From the NCBI GenBank assembly GCA_041658565.1, contig JBAZZY010000006.1, forward strand, positions 47,281 to 111,280: a DNA stretch of 64,000 nt, written 5' to 3'. The DNA comes from Actinomycetota bacterium. Lineage in GTDB: Bacteria; Actinomycetota; AC-67. The notes under the pieces were generated by a model. That model had not been told where the DNA came from, searched no databases, and saw only the letters and a list, made by a program, of their open reading frames with translations. The position numbers were made by a program, and so were the translations under genes. Each line of letters opens with the position of its first letter. Position 1 is the stretch's first letter. Positions 28,940-37,235 of this stretch are shown one piece after another.

Positions 28940-30460
28940 CTAGGGTTCGGCAGTGGGTTCGACCGGCGCATGCACGTTGGCGTGTGTGCGCAGCGGGATC
29001 TCCTTCAGCAATAAAGCCGGGATAAGTGCGGCGGCGACGATCGGAAGCGCCACCATGAATACCGAGTGCAGTGACGCGGCCAACGCTCCGCGCAGCGCTT
29101 CGGCGGCTTGTGGAGATAGGTCGACGGTTCTTGCCGACTTAAGCAATCCGCGCACGTCCATCACGCGGCCGGCGGGGCCAAGGCGCGTCGTGATTTCGGA
29201 AACGAGTCGCTGGTTCAGTACGGTCCCGAGAACCGCGACGCCGAACGTCGCGCCGATCGAGCGAAAGAACTGTGTTGTCGCAGTCGCGATTCCCAGGTCG
29301 GCCCGATCGACTGCGTTTTGGACGGCGAGCACGTAGGTCTGGAACATCAGCCCGATGCCCACACCGACAACGACCATGTTGCGAGTCGCGACGGCATTTG
29401 TTGTAGCGATGTCCATCCGGGTGAGCAGCCAGAACCCGACGAAGGTCACGGCGGATCCAAGGATGGGGAAGACCTTGTAGCGGCCGGTGCGCGATACCAT
29501 CTGGCCGGTGGCCACGCTGGAGACGACCATTCCAAGCATCAGCGGGATGAGTACCACTCCGGAGTTGGTCGCCGACGAGCCGATGACGCGCTGGACGAAC
29601 ACGACCACATAGATGGTCACGCCGAACATCCCGGCCCCCACGAGCAGCGACGCTGCGCTTCCGGCGACGACGATGGAGTTGCGGAAGAGGCGGAGCGGCA
29701 AGATCGGTTCGCTCGCTCGCAGCTCGATGGCGATGAACACCCCGGCCAGCGCGATGCCAAGGGCGGCTGCAACTCGGATCTGCGGTGATCCCCACGGGTA
29801 CGTGGATCCGCCCCAGACGGCGACGAGCAACAGCGACGTTACCGCCGCCGCCAGCACGCCGGCTCCCGCGTAGTCGATCTTGTGTTCGCGGCGGTGGAAT
29901 GGAAGGTGCATCGAGGTTGTGACGACCGCGAGCGCGATGGCTCCGATCGGCAGGTTGACGTAGAAGATCCACCGCCACGACGCGTGATCGGTCAACGCGC
30001 CGCCGGCGAGCGGTCCGATCACCGACGCGGCGGCGAACAGCGCGCCGGTGTAGCCCTGGTACCGGCCGCGCTCGCGCGGAGAGAACAAGTCGCCGATCGT
30101 CGCTTGCGCCAGCGCGAAGATCCCGCCGGCGCCGAGACCCTGTATCGCGCGAAACGCGATGAGCTGGGTCATGCTTTGCGAGAAGCCCGACAGCGCCGAT
30201 CCGGTCAGGAAGACGCTGATCGCGATGATGAAGAACCGACGGCGTCCGTAGAGATCCGACAGTTTTCCGTACAGCGGAACGGTCACGGTCGAAGCGAGCA
30301 GGTATGCCGTCACCACCCACGACAGGTGATCGAAGCCGTGTAAGTCCTCGACGATTCTAGGTAGAGCGGTCGCCACGATTGTCTGGTCGAGCGCGGCCAG
30401 GAGCATGCCGGCCATCACTCCGACGAAGGTGAGCATGACTTGCCGTCGGGTCATCGTCAT
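28940..30460 (-). CDS. DHA2-family multidrug efflux transporter (MFS)
   Basis: Protein of 506 residues with fourteen hydrophobic segments, the DHA2 (EmrB/QacA-like) arrangement. The N-terminal motif ALDQTIVATALPRIVEDL, the loop GKLSDLYGRRRFF and the helix-5 motif AGGALTDHASWRWIFYVNLP are all diagnostic. It would export cationic or lipophilic compounds with protons. The ATG at 30460 has GGAGG seven bases ahead and overlaps the stop of the MarR gene by the ATGA arrangement, so both are made from one message and the regulator probably controls the pump. Confidence 0.9.
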   Translation of the reverse strand: MTMTRRQVMLTFVGVMAGMLLAALDQTIVATALPRIVEDLHGFDHLSWVVTAYLLASTVTVPLYGKLSDLYGRRRFFIIAISVFLTGSALSGFSQSMTQLIAFRAIQGLGAGGIFALAQATIGDLFSPRERGRYQGYTGALFAAASVIGPLAGGALTDHASWRWIFYVNLPIGAIALAVVTTSMHLPFHRREHKIDYAGAGVLAAAVTSLLLVAVWGGSTYPWGSPQIRVAAALGIALAGVFIAIELRASEPILPLRLFRNSIVVAGSAASLLVGAGMFGVTIYVVVFVQRVIGSSATNSGVVLIPLMLGMVVSSVATGQMVSRTGRYKVFPILGSAVTFVGFWLLTRMDIATTNAVATRNMVVVGVGIGLMFQTYVLAVQNAVDRADLGIATATTQFFRSIGATFGVAVLGTVLNQRLVSEITTRLGPAGRVMDVRGLLKSARTVDLSPQAAEALRGALAASLHSVFMVALPIVAAALIPALLLKEIPLRTHANVHAPVEPTAEP

Positions 30461-30945
30461 CGAACGTCCTCCGTTGTCCCGGCGGGACGCTCGTCCGCGC
30501 TCAACGATTCTGTGACGCGTGTGAAGAGCCGGACGAATTGCCGGCTCTCGTTTGAGGAGAGGCCGGCGAGCATTTGTCGCAGCAGTTCGCGTCGTCCTGC
30601 ACGCAGCCGCTTGGCGGTCGCGCGCCCGTCCAGGGTCAAGGCAACTACGACCGCGCGCCGGTCTTCAGACGACGGCGCGCGCGCAACGAGTCCCTCGGCT
30701 TCCAGGCGGTCCACGAGCCGGGTTGTGGTGCTCTCGGCCAGTCCAAGCCGTCCCGCGAGATCGCACACCCGGCAGTCCTCGGCGACGAGTATGTGCAGAG
30801 CTTGCAGTTGTGCGTGCGAGAGTTCCGCGGCGATGTCCAGCCGTGATGCGCCGTAGGCACGACGCTCGCGCATGAACCGCGCCAGGTCGCTCCAGCAAGC
30901 TTCCATCTGGGCTACCAGGGGTTCCAACTTCGTGTCGTTCGGCAT
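30457..30945 (-). CDS. MarR-family transcriptional regulator
   Basis: Protein of 162 residues with the MarR winged helix: SHAQLQALHILVAEDCRVCDLAGRLGLAESTTTRLVDRLEAEGLVARAPSSEDRRAVVVALT contains the recognition helix and the DRR wing (broken here by family numbering at about residues 45-105). It binds a palindromic operator as a dimer and is released by lipophilic ligands. The start at 30945 (MPNDTK) is chosen because the frame to 31236 would run over the operator and the opposite gene. It is the first gene of the efflux operon. Confidence 0.88.
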   Translation of the reverse strand: MPNDTKLEPLVAQMEACWSDLARFMRERRAYGASRLDIAAELSHAQLQALHILVAEDCRVCDLAGRLGLAESTTTRLVDRLEAEGLVARAPSSEDRRAVVVALTLDGRATAKRLRAGRRELLRQMLAGLSSNESRQFVRLFTRVTESLSADERPAGTTEDVR

Positions 30946-30949
30946 GATG

Positions 30950-30979
30950 CTTGCAAGATACAACAACTGCATCATGCAG
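30950..30979 (-). promoter_or_regulatory. Probable operator of the MarR/efflux operon
   Basis: A perfect palindrome with 6-bp arms and one central base, CTGCAT-C-ATGCAG (30967-30979), and the 8-bp palindrome CTTGCAAG (30950-30957) lie just upstream of the regulator start at 30945, on either side of a TATCTT -10-like sequence. This is where a MarR autorepressor binds. Confidence 0.6.
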
Positions 30980-31062
30980 GTATCGTCGGCCCGACGTGCG
31001 CGAAGGGCCTCGAACAGGTGAAACTCTCGGCCTGCACGAAGACATCCGAGCGAGGGGACATC

Positions 31063-31548
31063 ATGGCGATTTGGCCGAGCGAAGAGTGGATGCAGGAATA
31101 CAAGGACGCGATCAACGCTTCCCCCGAGTACCGGGATGCGGCCCCCGACTGGGAAGGCGCGATTGCCTACGTGTTCGACCCCGAGCCCGACAAGGGCCTG
31201 CTGGAAGAAGTTTGCGGTTACTTCGACCTTTGGCACGGCGAGTGCCGGGACGCGCGTCAGGTTCCCGTCGATCAGGCCGCCGACGCTAAGTTCGTGATCC
31301 GTGCGCCTTACTCGGTGTGGAAGAAGGTCATGAAGAAGGAGATCGACCCGATGAAGGCGGTCATGCAGGGTCGCCTCCGCCTGAAGGGCGACATGGCGCT
31401 CGCGATGCGCTACGTGCGCGCGACGCAGGTCCTCAACGACATCGCCTCTGAAGTGCCGACCGAGTTCCTCGATGAACTCCCCGACGACAAGATCCTCGAA
31501 CTCGCCGCTCAGGGACAGCCGGTGGGTGTGCCGACCAACCGCGGATAA
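31063..31548 (+). CDS. SCP2 sterol-carrier domain-like protein
   Basis: Protein of 161 residues resembling bacterial SCP2-domain proteins: an N-terminal helix (PSEEWMQEYKDAINASPEYRD), strands around AIAYVFDPE and KFVIRAPYSVWKKVMKKEIDP, then KAVMQGRLRLKGDMALAMRY, which matches the lipid-binding cavity helix. Members bind fatty acyl or sterol-like lipids. The ATG at 31063 lies after GAGGGGACA; the frame open from 31018 is longer but starts in the divergent promoter of the MarR operon. It is convergent with the bacterioferritin gene. Confidence 0.72.
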   Translation: MAIWPSEEWMQEYKDAINASPEYRDAAPDWEGAIAYVFDPEPDKGLLEEVCGYFDLWHGECRDARQVPVDQAADAKFVIRAPYSVWKKVMKKEIDPMKAVMQGRLRLKGDMALAMRYVRATQVLNDIASEVPTEFLDELPDDKILELAAQGQPVGVPTNRG

Positions 31549-31551
31549 GAG

Positions 31552-32019
31552 TTACTTCACCTGCAGGGCGAGAAAGTTCTCCAAACCCATCTGCTCGATC
31601 TGATCGGTTTGGGCTTCGAGGTCGTCGAGGTGGCGCTCTTCATCGTGCAGGATCTGGGCGAGCAGGTCCTCTGTTCCGCGGTCCTTTTCGGCGCGCGCCA
31701 GTTCGATCAGCTCGTTGTAGAGCTTGCGCGCGGCGACTTCGTCGGCGAGGTCGATGGCGATCTGCGCTTTAACGTCGCGACCGATCTTGATTGGTGCGGG
31801 CTTCTCCACCGACGGAGCCCCATCCAGGAAGATGACGCGTTCGATCAGCATCTCCGCGTGGCGCATCTCGTCGTGCGCGCGCGCCTCGGTCGTCGTGTGG
31901 AGCAACGCGTATCCCCAGTTCGACGCCATCTCGGCATGCACCGTGTAGCGGCCGATTGCCGCAAGTTCCTCGGCCAGTGCCCGGTTCAGCCCCGCGATTA
32001 GCTTCTTGCTCGCCTTCAC
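31552..32019 (-). CDS. bfr: Bacterioferritin
   Basis: Iron-storage protein of 155 residues, a four-helix bundle that assembles into a 24-mer shell. The ferroxidase ligands are in place: the glutamate in EELAAIGRY, EMRHAE (glutamate and histidine), and DEERHLD near the C-terminus. The methionine of DEMRHAE, which holds heme in bacterioferritins, is conserved. The start has a GGGAGGACGGGCC site upstream. It is divergent from the DtxR-type regulator gene, and the palindrome at 32098 lies between them, so iron-dependent control of storage is likely. Confidence 0.9.
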   Translation of the reverse strand: MKASKKLIAGLNRALAEELAAIGRYTVHAEMASNWGYALLHTTTEARAHDEMRHAEMLIERVIFLDGAPSVEKPAPIKIGRDVKAQIAIDLADEVAARKLYNELIELARAEKDRGTEDLLAQILHDEERHLDDLEAQTDQIEQMGLENFLALQVK

Positions 32020-32097
32020 GGCCCGTCCTCCCCTCGCGTGCGTTTCCGACCCATGCTAGTCGAGTCGGCAGATGCCAAAGAGGGAAACGTTCGGGGG

Positions 32098-32118
32098 GCC
32101 TAACTATAGAAGTTAGGC
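32098..32118 (+). promoter_or_regulatory. Probable DtxR-type iron box
   Basis: Perfect inverted repeat with 8-bp arms, GCCTAACT (32098-32105) and AGTTAGGC (32111-32118), around a five-base AT-rich centre. The CTAAC/GTTAG core is that of IdeR/DtxR operators. It lies between bacterioferritin and the dtxR-like gene, just ahead of a TATCAT -10-like sequence at 32125. Confidence 0.65.
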
Positions 32119-32165
32119 AATCCGTATCATGCAGGTCCGGCGCCGGATGCCCGACCATTGGGAAT

Positions 32166-32879
32166 ATGCCGAAGAAGCGCGCGCCGGCGCGGGGGGCTGC
32201 TCCCGGATCGGCGGATTCAACACCAAGCGAAGAGATGTACCTGAAGGCCTTGGAGCATTTGGAGCGCCAGGGGAAAGCTTCGGTTGCCACGGTTTCGCGT
32301 GAGTTGGGGGTATCCGCAGCCTCGACCAGCGAGATGCTGCGGCGGCTCGCCGCGCGCGGGTGGGTGACCGTCGGGAAGTCTGGTGCCGGCCTCACGCCGG
32401 TCGGTCGCCGCCTTGCGCTTCGCACGGTTCGCCGCCATCGTCTCGTCGAGCGCCTGTTCACCGACGTTTTGAAGGTGCCGTGGGATGGGGTCCACGAGCC
32501 GGCGTGCGTGCTGGAGCACGCGTTGTCGGACTTGGTCACCGACCAGATCGACGAGGTGCTCGGGCATCCGGAAACTTGCCCTCACGGGCATCCGATTCCC
32601 GCGCGCGACGGAACGCTGCGCGATGAGTCCGGTGTCGGGCTCGACTCGCTCTCCCCCGGGGCGCGTGCGCGCATCTTGAGCATTTCGCGGGAAGACCCCG
32701 ACCTGCTCGTCTACCTTGGCTCGCTGGGGCTGCTGCCGGGTACCGAAGTTCGTATCGAGACTGCCGCACCCTTCGGCGGCCCGCTGTTGGTTCGCGTCGG
32801 CCGCGCGCGTTACGCGCTTGGGCGCGAGGTTGCCGGCGTGATCACCGTCGAACCGCACACCGACGGAGCGCTGAAGTGA
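32166..32879 (+). CDS. DtxR/MntR-family metal-dependent regulator with C-terminal FeoA domain
   Basis: Protein of 237 residues. Residues about 20-85 are a winged helix (SEEMYLKALEHLE, VSRELGVSAASTSEMLRRLAARG, VGKSGAGLTP), residues about 90-150 the metal-binding and dimerisation region (RRHRLVERLF, HEPACVLEHALSD, CPHGHPIP), and residues about 165-237 an SH3/FeoA-like domain (LSPGARARI, LPGTEVRIETAAPFGGPLLVRV). It senses Fe(II) or Mn(II). A basic, alanine-rich N-terminus precedes it. The ATG at 32166 is used; the frame open from 31956 reads through the operator. Its stop overlaps the FeoB gene by GTGA, so regulator and transporter are made together. Confidence 0.9.
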   Translation: MPKKRAPARGAAPGSADSTPSEEMYLKALEHLERQGKASVATVSRELGVSAASTSEMLRRLAARGWVTVGKSGAGLTPVGRRLALRTVRRHRLVERLFTDVLKVPWDGVHEPACVLEHALSDLVTDQIDEVLGHPETCPHGHPIPARDGTLRDESGVGLDSLSPGARARILSISREDPDLLVYLGSLGLLPGTEVRIETAAPFGGPLLVRVGRARYALGREVAGVITVEPHTDGALK

Positions 32880-34897
32880 GTTCGTGTCATGACGGGACCG
32901 GCCGCGCGCAATCGGCCGGGTGCCACGGAACCGAACGCCGCCGCCGGTGGCCGTTTTCGCACCGGCACGCGGTAACGCCCCCGCCGGGCGGTGAACTCGT
33001 CGTGGCGCTCGCAGGCAATCCAAACGTTGGGAAATCGACGCTCTTCAACGCCGTGACGGGTGGGTCTGTGGAGACCGCGAACTTCCCCGGAACGACGATC
33101 ACCGTCGCAGCCTCTGTCGTCACCGTCGGAGATACGCGCGTTCGTGTTGTAGACCTGCCCGGCACCTATGCGATCGGCGGATCGACGTTGTCGGACCAAG
33201 CGCTCGGTCGGCGCGCGCTGCAGGAATCCGAGCCCGACGTCGTCGTCGTAATTGCGGACGCTTCGAACCTCGCGCGGAACTTGTACCTGGTGCTGCAAAT
33301 CCTGGACCTCGAGTTGCCGACGATCGTTGCGCTCAACCTCATGGACGAGGCTGCCAAAGTGGGACTGATGACCGACGTTGCGCGTTTGCAGCGTGCGTTG
33401 CGGGTTCCGGTCATTCCCACGATCGCCTCGCGCAAGGTCGGGATTCCCAGCCTGATCGAGACTGTGCTGACGCAGCGCAGTTCTGCGCGCCCTCCGAAGT
33501 ACGGGCGCGCGCTGGAGACCGCCGTTGCCGAAGTCGCCGCCGCGCTGCCCGAGGGTGCGACCCGTGCGGACTCACTGATGTTGCTGGAGGGCGACGCGGA
33601 AGCGGCGCAGCGGTTCCCGGAAGCTGCCGAAGTCGCCCGGCGCAGGGTGGCAACGTTTGAGCAATCGCAGGGCGCCGGCGCCGTCGTCACCGAACGGCAC
33701 CGTCTTGCGGCACACATCGCAACGTCGGTGCAGCATCATCGCGGCGAGCCGCCCGAGGACCGCGCGTGGAAGATCGCAACGCACCCGGTAACGGGGCTGT
33801 TGCTTTTGGCTGGGGTTCTGGGCGGACTCGTGTCGTTCCTGTTCTTCGTGGGAAATGCGCTCGCCACGGGGTTCTCCTCCGCGTGGGCGGCGACGGCGTC
33901 TCCACTCATCCAGGGACTTGTGCACGCGACTCTGGGGACCGGCGTTTTCGCGCGGACGGTGCTGTGGGGGTTGGACGCCGGCGTTTCGGCGGCGCTCGGC
34001 GTCGGCATTCCCTACGTGCTCACCGTCTACTTCCTCATCGCGATTCTTGAGGATTCCGGGTACCTGAACGCCGCCGCGTTCTTCGCCGACCGCGCCATGA
34101 CGCGCCTGGGCCTGCACGGGCGCGCGGTGATTCCGTTGTTTACTGGGTTCGGTTGCAGTGTTCCGGCAATCATCGGAACGCGCGTGCTGGGCAACAAACG
34201 CGAGCGGACGATCGCGAGCATGCTGATCGTGCTGATTCCGTGTAGCGCGCGCACTGCGGTGATCGCCGGCGCCGTTGCGCGGTTCGCGGGATGGGGACCC
34301 GCCCTCATCGTCTTCGCAACCGATCTGGTTCTGGTGGCCGCGGCCGGCCGCGGGTTGAACATGCTGCTGCCCGGCCGTCCGGCCGGAATGATCATGGAGG
34401 TCTTCTCGTTCCGGCGACCGGTGTTGCGTCACGTCCTGCGCAAGACCTGGCACCGGTTCCGCTCATTCGTCGTCGTCGCCACGCCGATCGTCGTGCTCGG
34501 CAGTTTCGTGCTCGGCGCAGTCTACGAGACCGGGTTGATGTGGAAGCTCACGCGTCCACTGTCGCTGGTGGTCGAGGACTGGTTACTGCTGCCGCCCGTT
34601 GCCGGTTTGGCACTGATATTCGCCGTGCTGCGCAAGGAGCTGGCGCTGCAGCTGTTGGTGACGCTCGCGATCGTTCAGTACGGGACGCAGGGCGGAGATC
34701 TCAGGCACTTCATGACGGCTCCGCAGATCGTGACCTACGCGCTGGTGAACACGATCTACATCCCGTGCGTGGCGACCTTTGCGGTGATGAAGAGCGAACT
34801 CGGCATGCGACGAACGCTGGCCATAACGGCCGGCTCCGTGGGTATGGCGTTACTCGTCGGAGGCATTGCCGCGCGCGTCTTGCCGCACGTGCTCTAG
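32876..34897 (+). CDS. feoB: Ferrous iron transporter FeoB
   Basis: Protein of 673 residues. The N-terminal G domain has GNPNVGKST (G1), DLPGTY (G3) and NLMD (G4); it is followed by two gate halves with about eight membrane helices, containing LFTGFGCSVPAIIGTR and IPCSARTAVIAGAV with the conserved cysteines thought to handle Fe(II). The G domain begins only at residue 40; residues 1-35 hold a cysteine- and histidine-rich stretch (SSCHDG, GCHG, SHRH) that could bind metal. The GTG at 32876 overlaps the regulator stop. No separate feoA exists nearby; the FeoA-like domain on the regulator may substitute. Confidence 0.92.
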   Translation: MSSCHDGTGRAQSAGCHGTERRRRWPFSHRHAVTPPPGGELVVALAGNPNVGKSTLFNAVTGGSVETANFPGTTITVAASVVTVGDTRVRVVDLPGTYAIGGSTLSDQALGRRALQESEPDVVVVIADASNLARNLYLVLQILDLELPTIVALNLMDEAAKVGLMTDVARLQRALRVPVIPTIASRKVGIPSLIETVLTQRSSARPPKYGRALETAVAEVAAALPEGATRADSLMLLEGDAEAAQRFPEAAEVARRRVATFEQSQGAGAVVTERHRLAAHIATSVQHHRGEPPEDRAWKIATHPVTGLLLLAGVLGGLVSFLFFVGNALATGFSSAWAATASPLIQGLVHATLGTGVFARTVLWGLDAGVSAALGVGIPYVLTVYFLIAILEDSGYLNAAAFFADRAMTRLGLHGRAVIPLFTGFGCSVPAIIGTRVLGNKRERTIASMLIVLIPCSARTAVIAGAVARFAGWGPALIVFATDLVLVAAAGRGLNMLLPGRPAGMIMEVFSFRRPVLRHVLRKTWHRFRSFVVVATPIVVLGSFVLGAVYETGLMWKLTRPLSLVVEDWLLLPPVAGLALIFAVLRKELALQLLVTLAIVQYGTQGGDLRHFMTAPQIVTYALVNTIYIPCVATFAVMKSELGMRRTLAITAGSVGMALLVGGIAARVLPHVL

Positions 34898-34902
34898 TCC
34901 GT

Positions 34903-36048
34903 TCAGCAGGTGGCGATGATGCCGATGTGGTCGCTCGGCCACAGATACGAGCCGTCGTCGCGCGCGCGCGCCTGGTTCGCCAGCAGCCCGGCGTCTTCGG
35001 CCGGACAGGACTTCTCAAAGACGTAGTCGATACGCGCGTCCATGAAGTCGCGCATCGGCGTGTCCGTCACGATCTTGTCGGGGCCGGCAGTGCAGCCGGC
35101 GTCTCCCGCGCTCTCGCAAGTTTCCGGGAACATGTCGGTCCATCCGGCGGCCTCGATCGATGGAACGACGGGGACATCGTCGTCGCGTCGCGAGTTGCAG
35201 TCGCAAGTGAAGAAGCGCCGCGCCGCCGCGCCATCGGCCGACTTCTGCTCCGCAAAGGCGAGAGCGGCGGCCACTTGCGTGAACGCCGATGCGTCGCTTG
35301 CGTCGGTCAGGCCGTGAGCGAGGTGTGTCGTGACGATGTCGGTTGCGCCGCCCGGCGCGGCAACGCGCGCCCACAGCGCGGCGCGCGACTCGATCACGAC
35401 CGTCGCGGCGCACTCGGGCGGGAACTGCGTGAAGGATTCGGGTGGGCACAACGCAGCCTCGGCCGGAAGACGGCTCGGAAGGCGACGTCCCTCGGCCAGC
35501 AGGATCGGATAACGGCTGAGCACCGCGACTCCTTCCTTGAAGGATGCGTACCGCGACGAGCCCAGCGCGGCGAGTTGATCCGATAGCGGTCCGCCGCCGC
35601 CGGCCGCGGTGTCCTCGCCCGGGACGTGCGGGTTTGCCAGGTACCAGCACCAGTGCCAGGAATGACCCGAGGTTTGGGCCATCTGTGCTGCGATGCGCTG
35701 GACTACGAGCCCCGGAGTGTGCCGCGTCTGGTCGTTTGCCGCCGTGAATGACACTTCTTGCATCCCCACGAGATCGACGCCGGAGGCTGCCAGTTGCTCG
35801 GCGGCCATCTCGGTACGCTCGTCCAGGGTCGAATGCGCCGGGTAGTCCGGGGGGTCCTCGGACAAGCCGTGCAAGACGTTGAAGGTCGCAACATGCAAGG
35901 CACCGGACGTCGCCGGGGCGGGAGCCGTTCCTTCGGTCCCGCACAGCGGTTGTCCGATGACGGCGTCTGCTGTCGCCGTGCGCGCGCCCGCGAAACCGGC
36001 TGCGAGCGCGAGAGCCAGGAGAAGTGGGACGAATCGACGTGGTCTCAT
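34903..36048 (-). CDS. Secreted endonuclease/exonuclease/phosphatase-family protein
   Basis: Protein of 381 residues with a Sec signal peptide (LLLALALAAGFAGA, cleavage near residue 26). The EEP fold is shown by HVATFNVLHG, GMQEVS with the metal-binding glutamate, TTHLAHG, CDCNSRRDDD (usual GDFN) and the terminal SDHIG catalytic pair. Family members hydrolyse phosphodiesters in nucleic acids, phosphoinositides or sphingomyelin; an exported one could act as an extracellular nuclease or phospholipase. Several cysteine pairs fit an extracellular location. It is convergent with feoB, with only five bases between the stops. Confidence 0.8.
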   Translation of the reverse strand: MRPRRFVPLLLALALAAGFAGARTATADAVIGQPLCGTEGTAPAPATSGALHVATFNVLHGLSEDPPDYPAHSTLDERTEMAAEQLAASGVDLVGMQEVSFTAANDQTRHTPGLVVQRIAAQMAQTSGHSWHWCWYLANPHVPGEDTAAGGGGPLSDQLAALGSSRYASFKEGVAVLSRYPILLAEGRRLPSRLPAEAALCPPESFTQFPPECAATVVIESRAALWARVAAPGGATDIVTTHLAHGLTDASDASAFTQVAAALAFAEQKSADGAAARRFFTCDCNSRRDDDVPVVPSIEAAGWTDMFPETCESAGDAGCTAGPDKIVTDTPMRDFMDARIDYVFEKSCPAEDAGLLANQARARDDGSYLWPSDHIGIIATC

Positions 36049-36119
36049 GCCGATGAAGTTCGCCCCGCGATGGTCGCATTCCTGCCGGCGCGCGCCGGGC
36101 CGGCGGCGCGCGCCGGGCC

Positions 36120-36125
36120 TAGAAT
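36120..36125 (+). promoter_or_regulatory. -10 element of a probably leaderless promoter
   Basis: TAGAAT ends six bases before the GTG start of the oxidoreductase alpha gene at 36132, so transcription would begin at or next to the start codon. No -35 element is seen. Two GGCGCGCGCC palindromes lie just upstream (about 36086-36115). Confidence 0.4.
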
Positions 36126-36131
36126 CAAGAT

Positions 36132-37235
36132 GTGCGCGTCTATCTGGACGGTTCCGAAGCGATTGCGATCGGGGCGATGCACGCGGGCTGCGACTTCTTC
36201 GCCGGTTATCCGATCACGCCGGCCAGCGGCGTCTTGGAATTGATGATGCGGCACCTGCCGCCCTCGGGCGGCGTTGCGATCCAAGGTGAAGACGAGCTGG
36301 CCTCGATCGGCTTTTGCATCGGCGCGGCCATGGCCGGCGCGAAGGCGCTGACGGTGACGAGCGGTCCCGGCATGAGCCTTTACTCCGAGAACATCGGCCT
36401 GGCGACGATGGGCGAAGTGCCGCTGGTGATCGTCGACGTCCAGCGCATGGGTCCGGCGACCGGAGGGGCCACGACGACGGCCGAAGGCGACGTGCAGTTC
36501 GTGCGCTGGATCACCTCGGGCGGCTACCCGCTGGTCGTGTATGCGGCGACTAACCACGCCGACGCCTACCGGCTGACGATCGAAGCGTTCAATACGGCCG
36601 AGCGTCTGCGCACGCCGGTGATTGTGCTCAGCTCCAAGGACCTCGCGCTTACGTCGGACACCGTGGATTTCGGGGATTTTCGGCGCCCGGAGGCCGTTGT
36701 GCGCGCGCCCGGTGATCGAGTTCCCTATGCGTTCTTCCGTCCTCAAGATGTTCCGGGGTTTCTCGCAGTCGGCGACCGGCGGCTGGCGCGCTTCACGGGC
36801 TCGATGCACGACGAGCGCGGTGTCATCACGACCGACACGCCGCTGGTGGAGCGCAAGCTGCGTCACTTGGTCGAAAAGATCGAGTCTCGCGCGGACGAAC
36901 TCGCGATCGTCGATGCGGACTTGCAGGAGGGCGCGCGCGCCTTGGTCGTCGCCTACGGGACACCGGCGCGCGCCGCGCGCGAGGCAGTCCGGCGCGCGCG
37001 CGCGTCAGGACGGATGCTGTCGCTGCTGGTCCTGCAAACCCTGTACCCGGTTCCCGAAACCGCTATCCGGCGCGCGCTCGGCGGCATCGACCGCGTTGTG
37101 GTTCCCGAGTTGAACTCCGGGCAGTACGCGCGCGAGATCTGGCTGCTCGCGCCGGAGTGCGTGCGCGCGCCGGTCAACCGGATCGACGGGACGTTGATCG
37201 ACCCAGAGGAGATCTTGGAGGCTGCGTTCTCGTGA
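36132..37235 (+). CDS. 2-oxoacid:acceptor oxidoreductase, alpha subunit
   Basis: Protein of 367 residues carrying the pyruvate-ferredoxin oxidoreductase domains I and II: GCDFFAGYPITPASGVLELM at the start, then GEDELASIGFCIGAAMAGAKALTVTSGPGMSL, which binds thiamine diphosphate at the subunit interface. It works with the beta-gamma subunit encoded next to oxidise a 2-oxoacid to an acyl-CoA and reduce a low-potential acceptor, probably ferredoxin. Unlike many KorA proteins it has no gamma domain at its N-terminus; that domain is on the partner. GTG 36132 is preferred over an out-of-frame ATG two bases upstream. Confidence 0.88.
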   Translation: MRVYLDGSEAIAIGAMHAGCDFFAGYPITPASGVLELMMRHLPPSGGVAIQGEDELASIGFCIGAAMAGAKALTVTSGPGMSLYSENIGLATMGEVPLVIVDVQRMGPATGGATTTAEGDVQFVRWITSGGYPLVVYAATNHADAYRLTIEAFNTAERLRTPVIVLSSKDLALTSDTVDFGDFRRPEAVVRAPGDRVPYAFFRPQDVPGFLAVGDRRLARFTGSMHDERGVITTDTPLVERKLRHLVEKIESRADELAIVDADLQEGARALVVAYGTPARAAREAVRRARASGRMLSLLVLQTLYPVPETAIRRALGGIDRVVVPELNSGQYAREIWLLAPECVRAPVNRIDGTLIDPEEILEAAFS

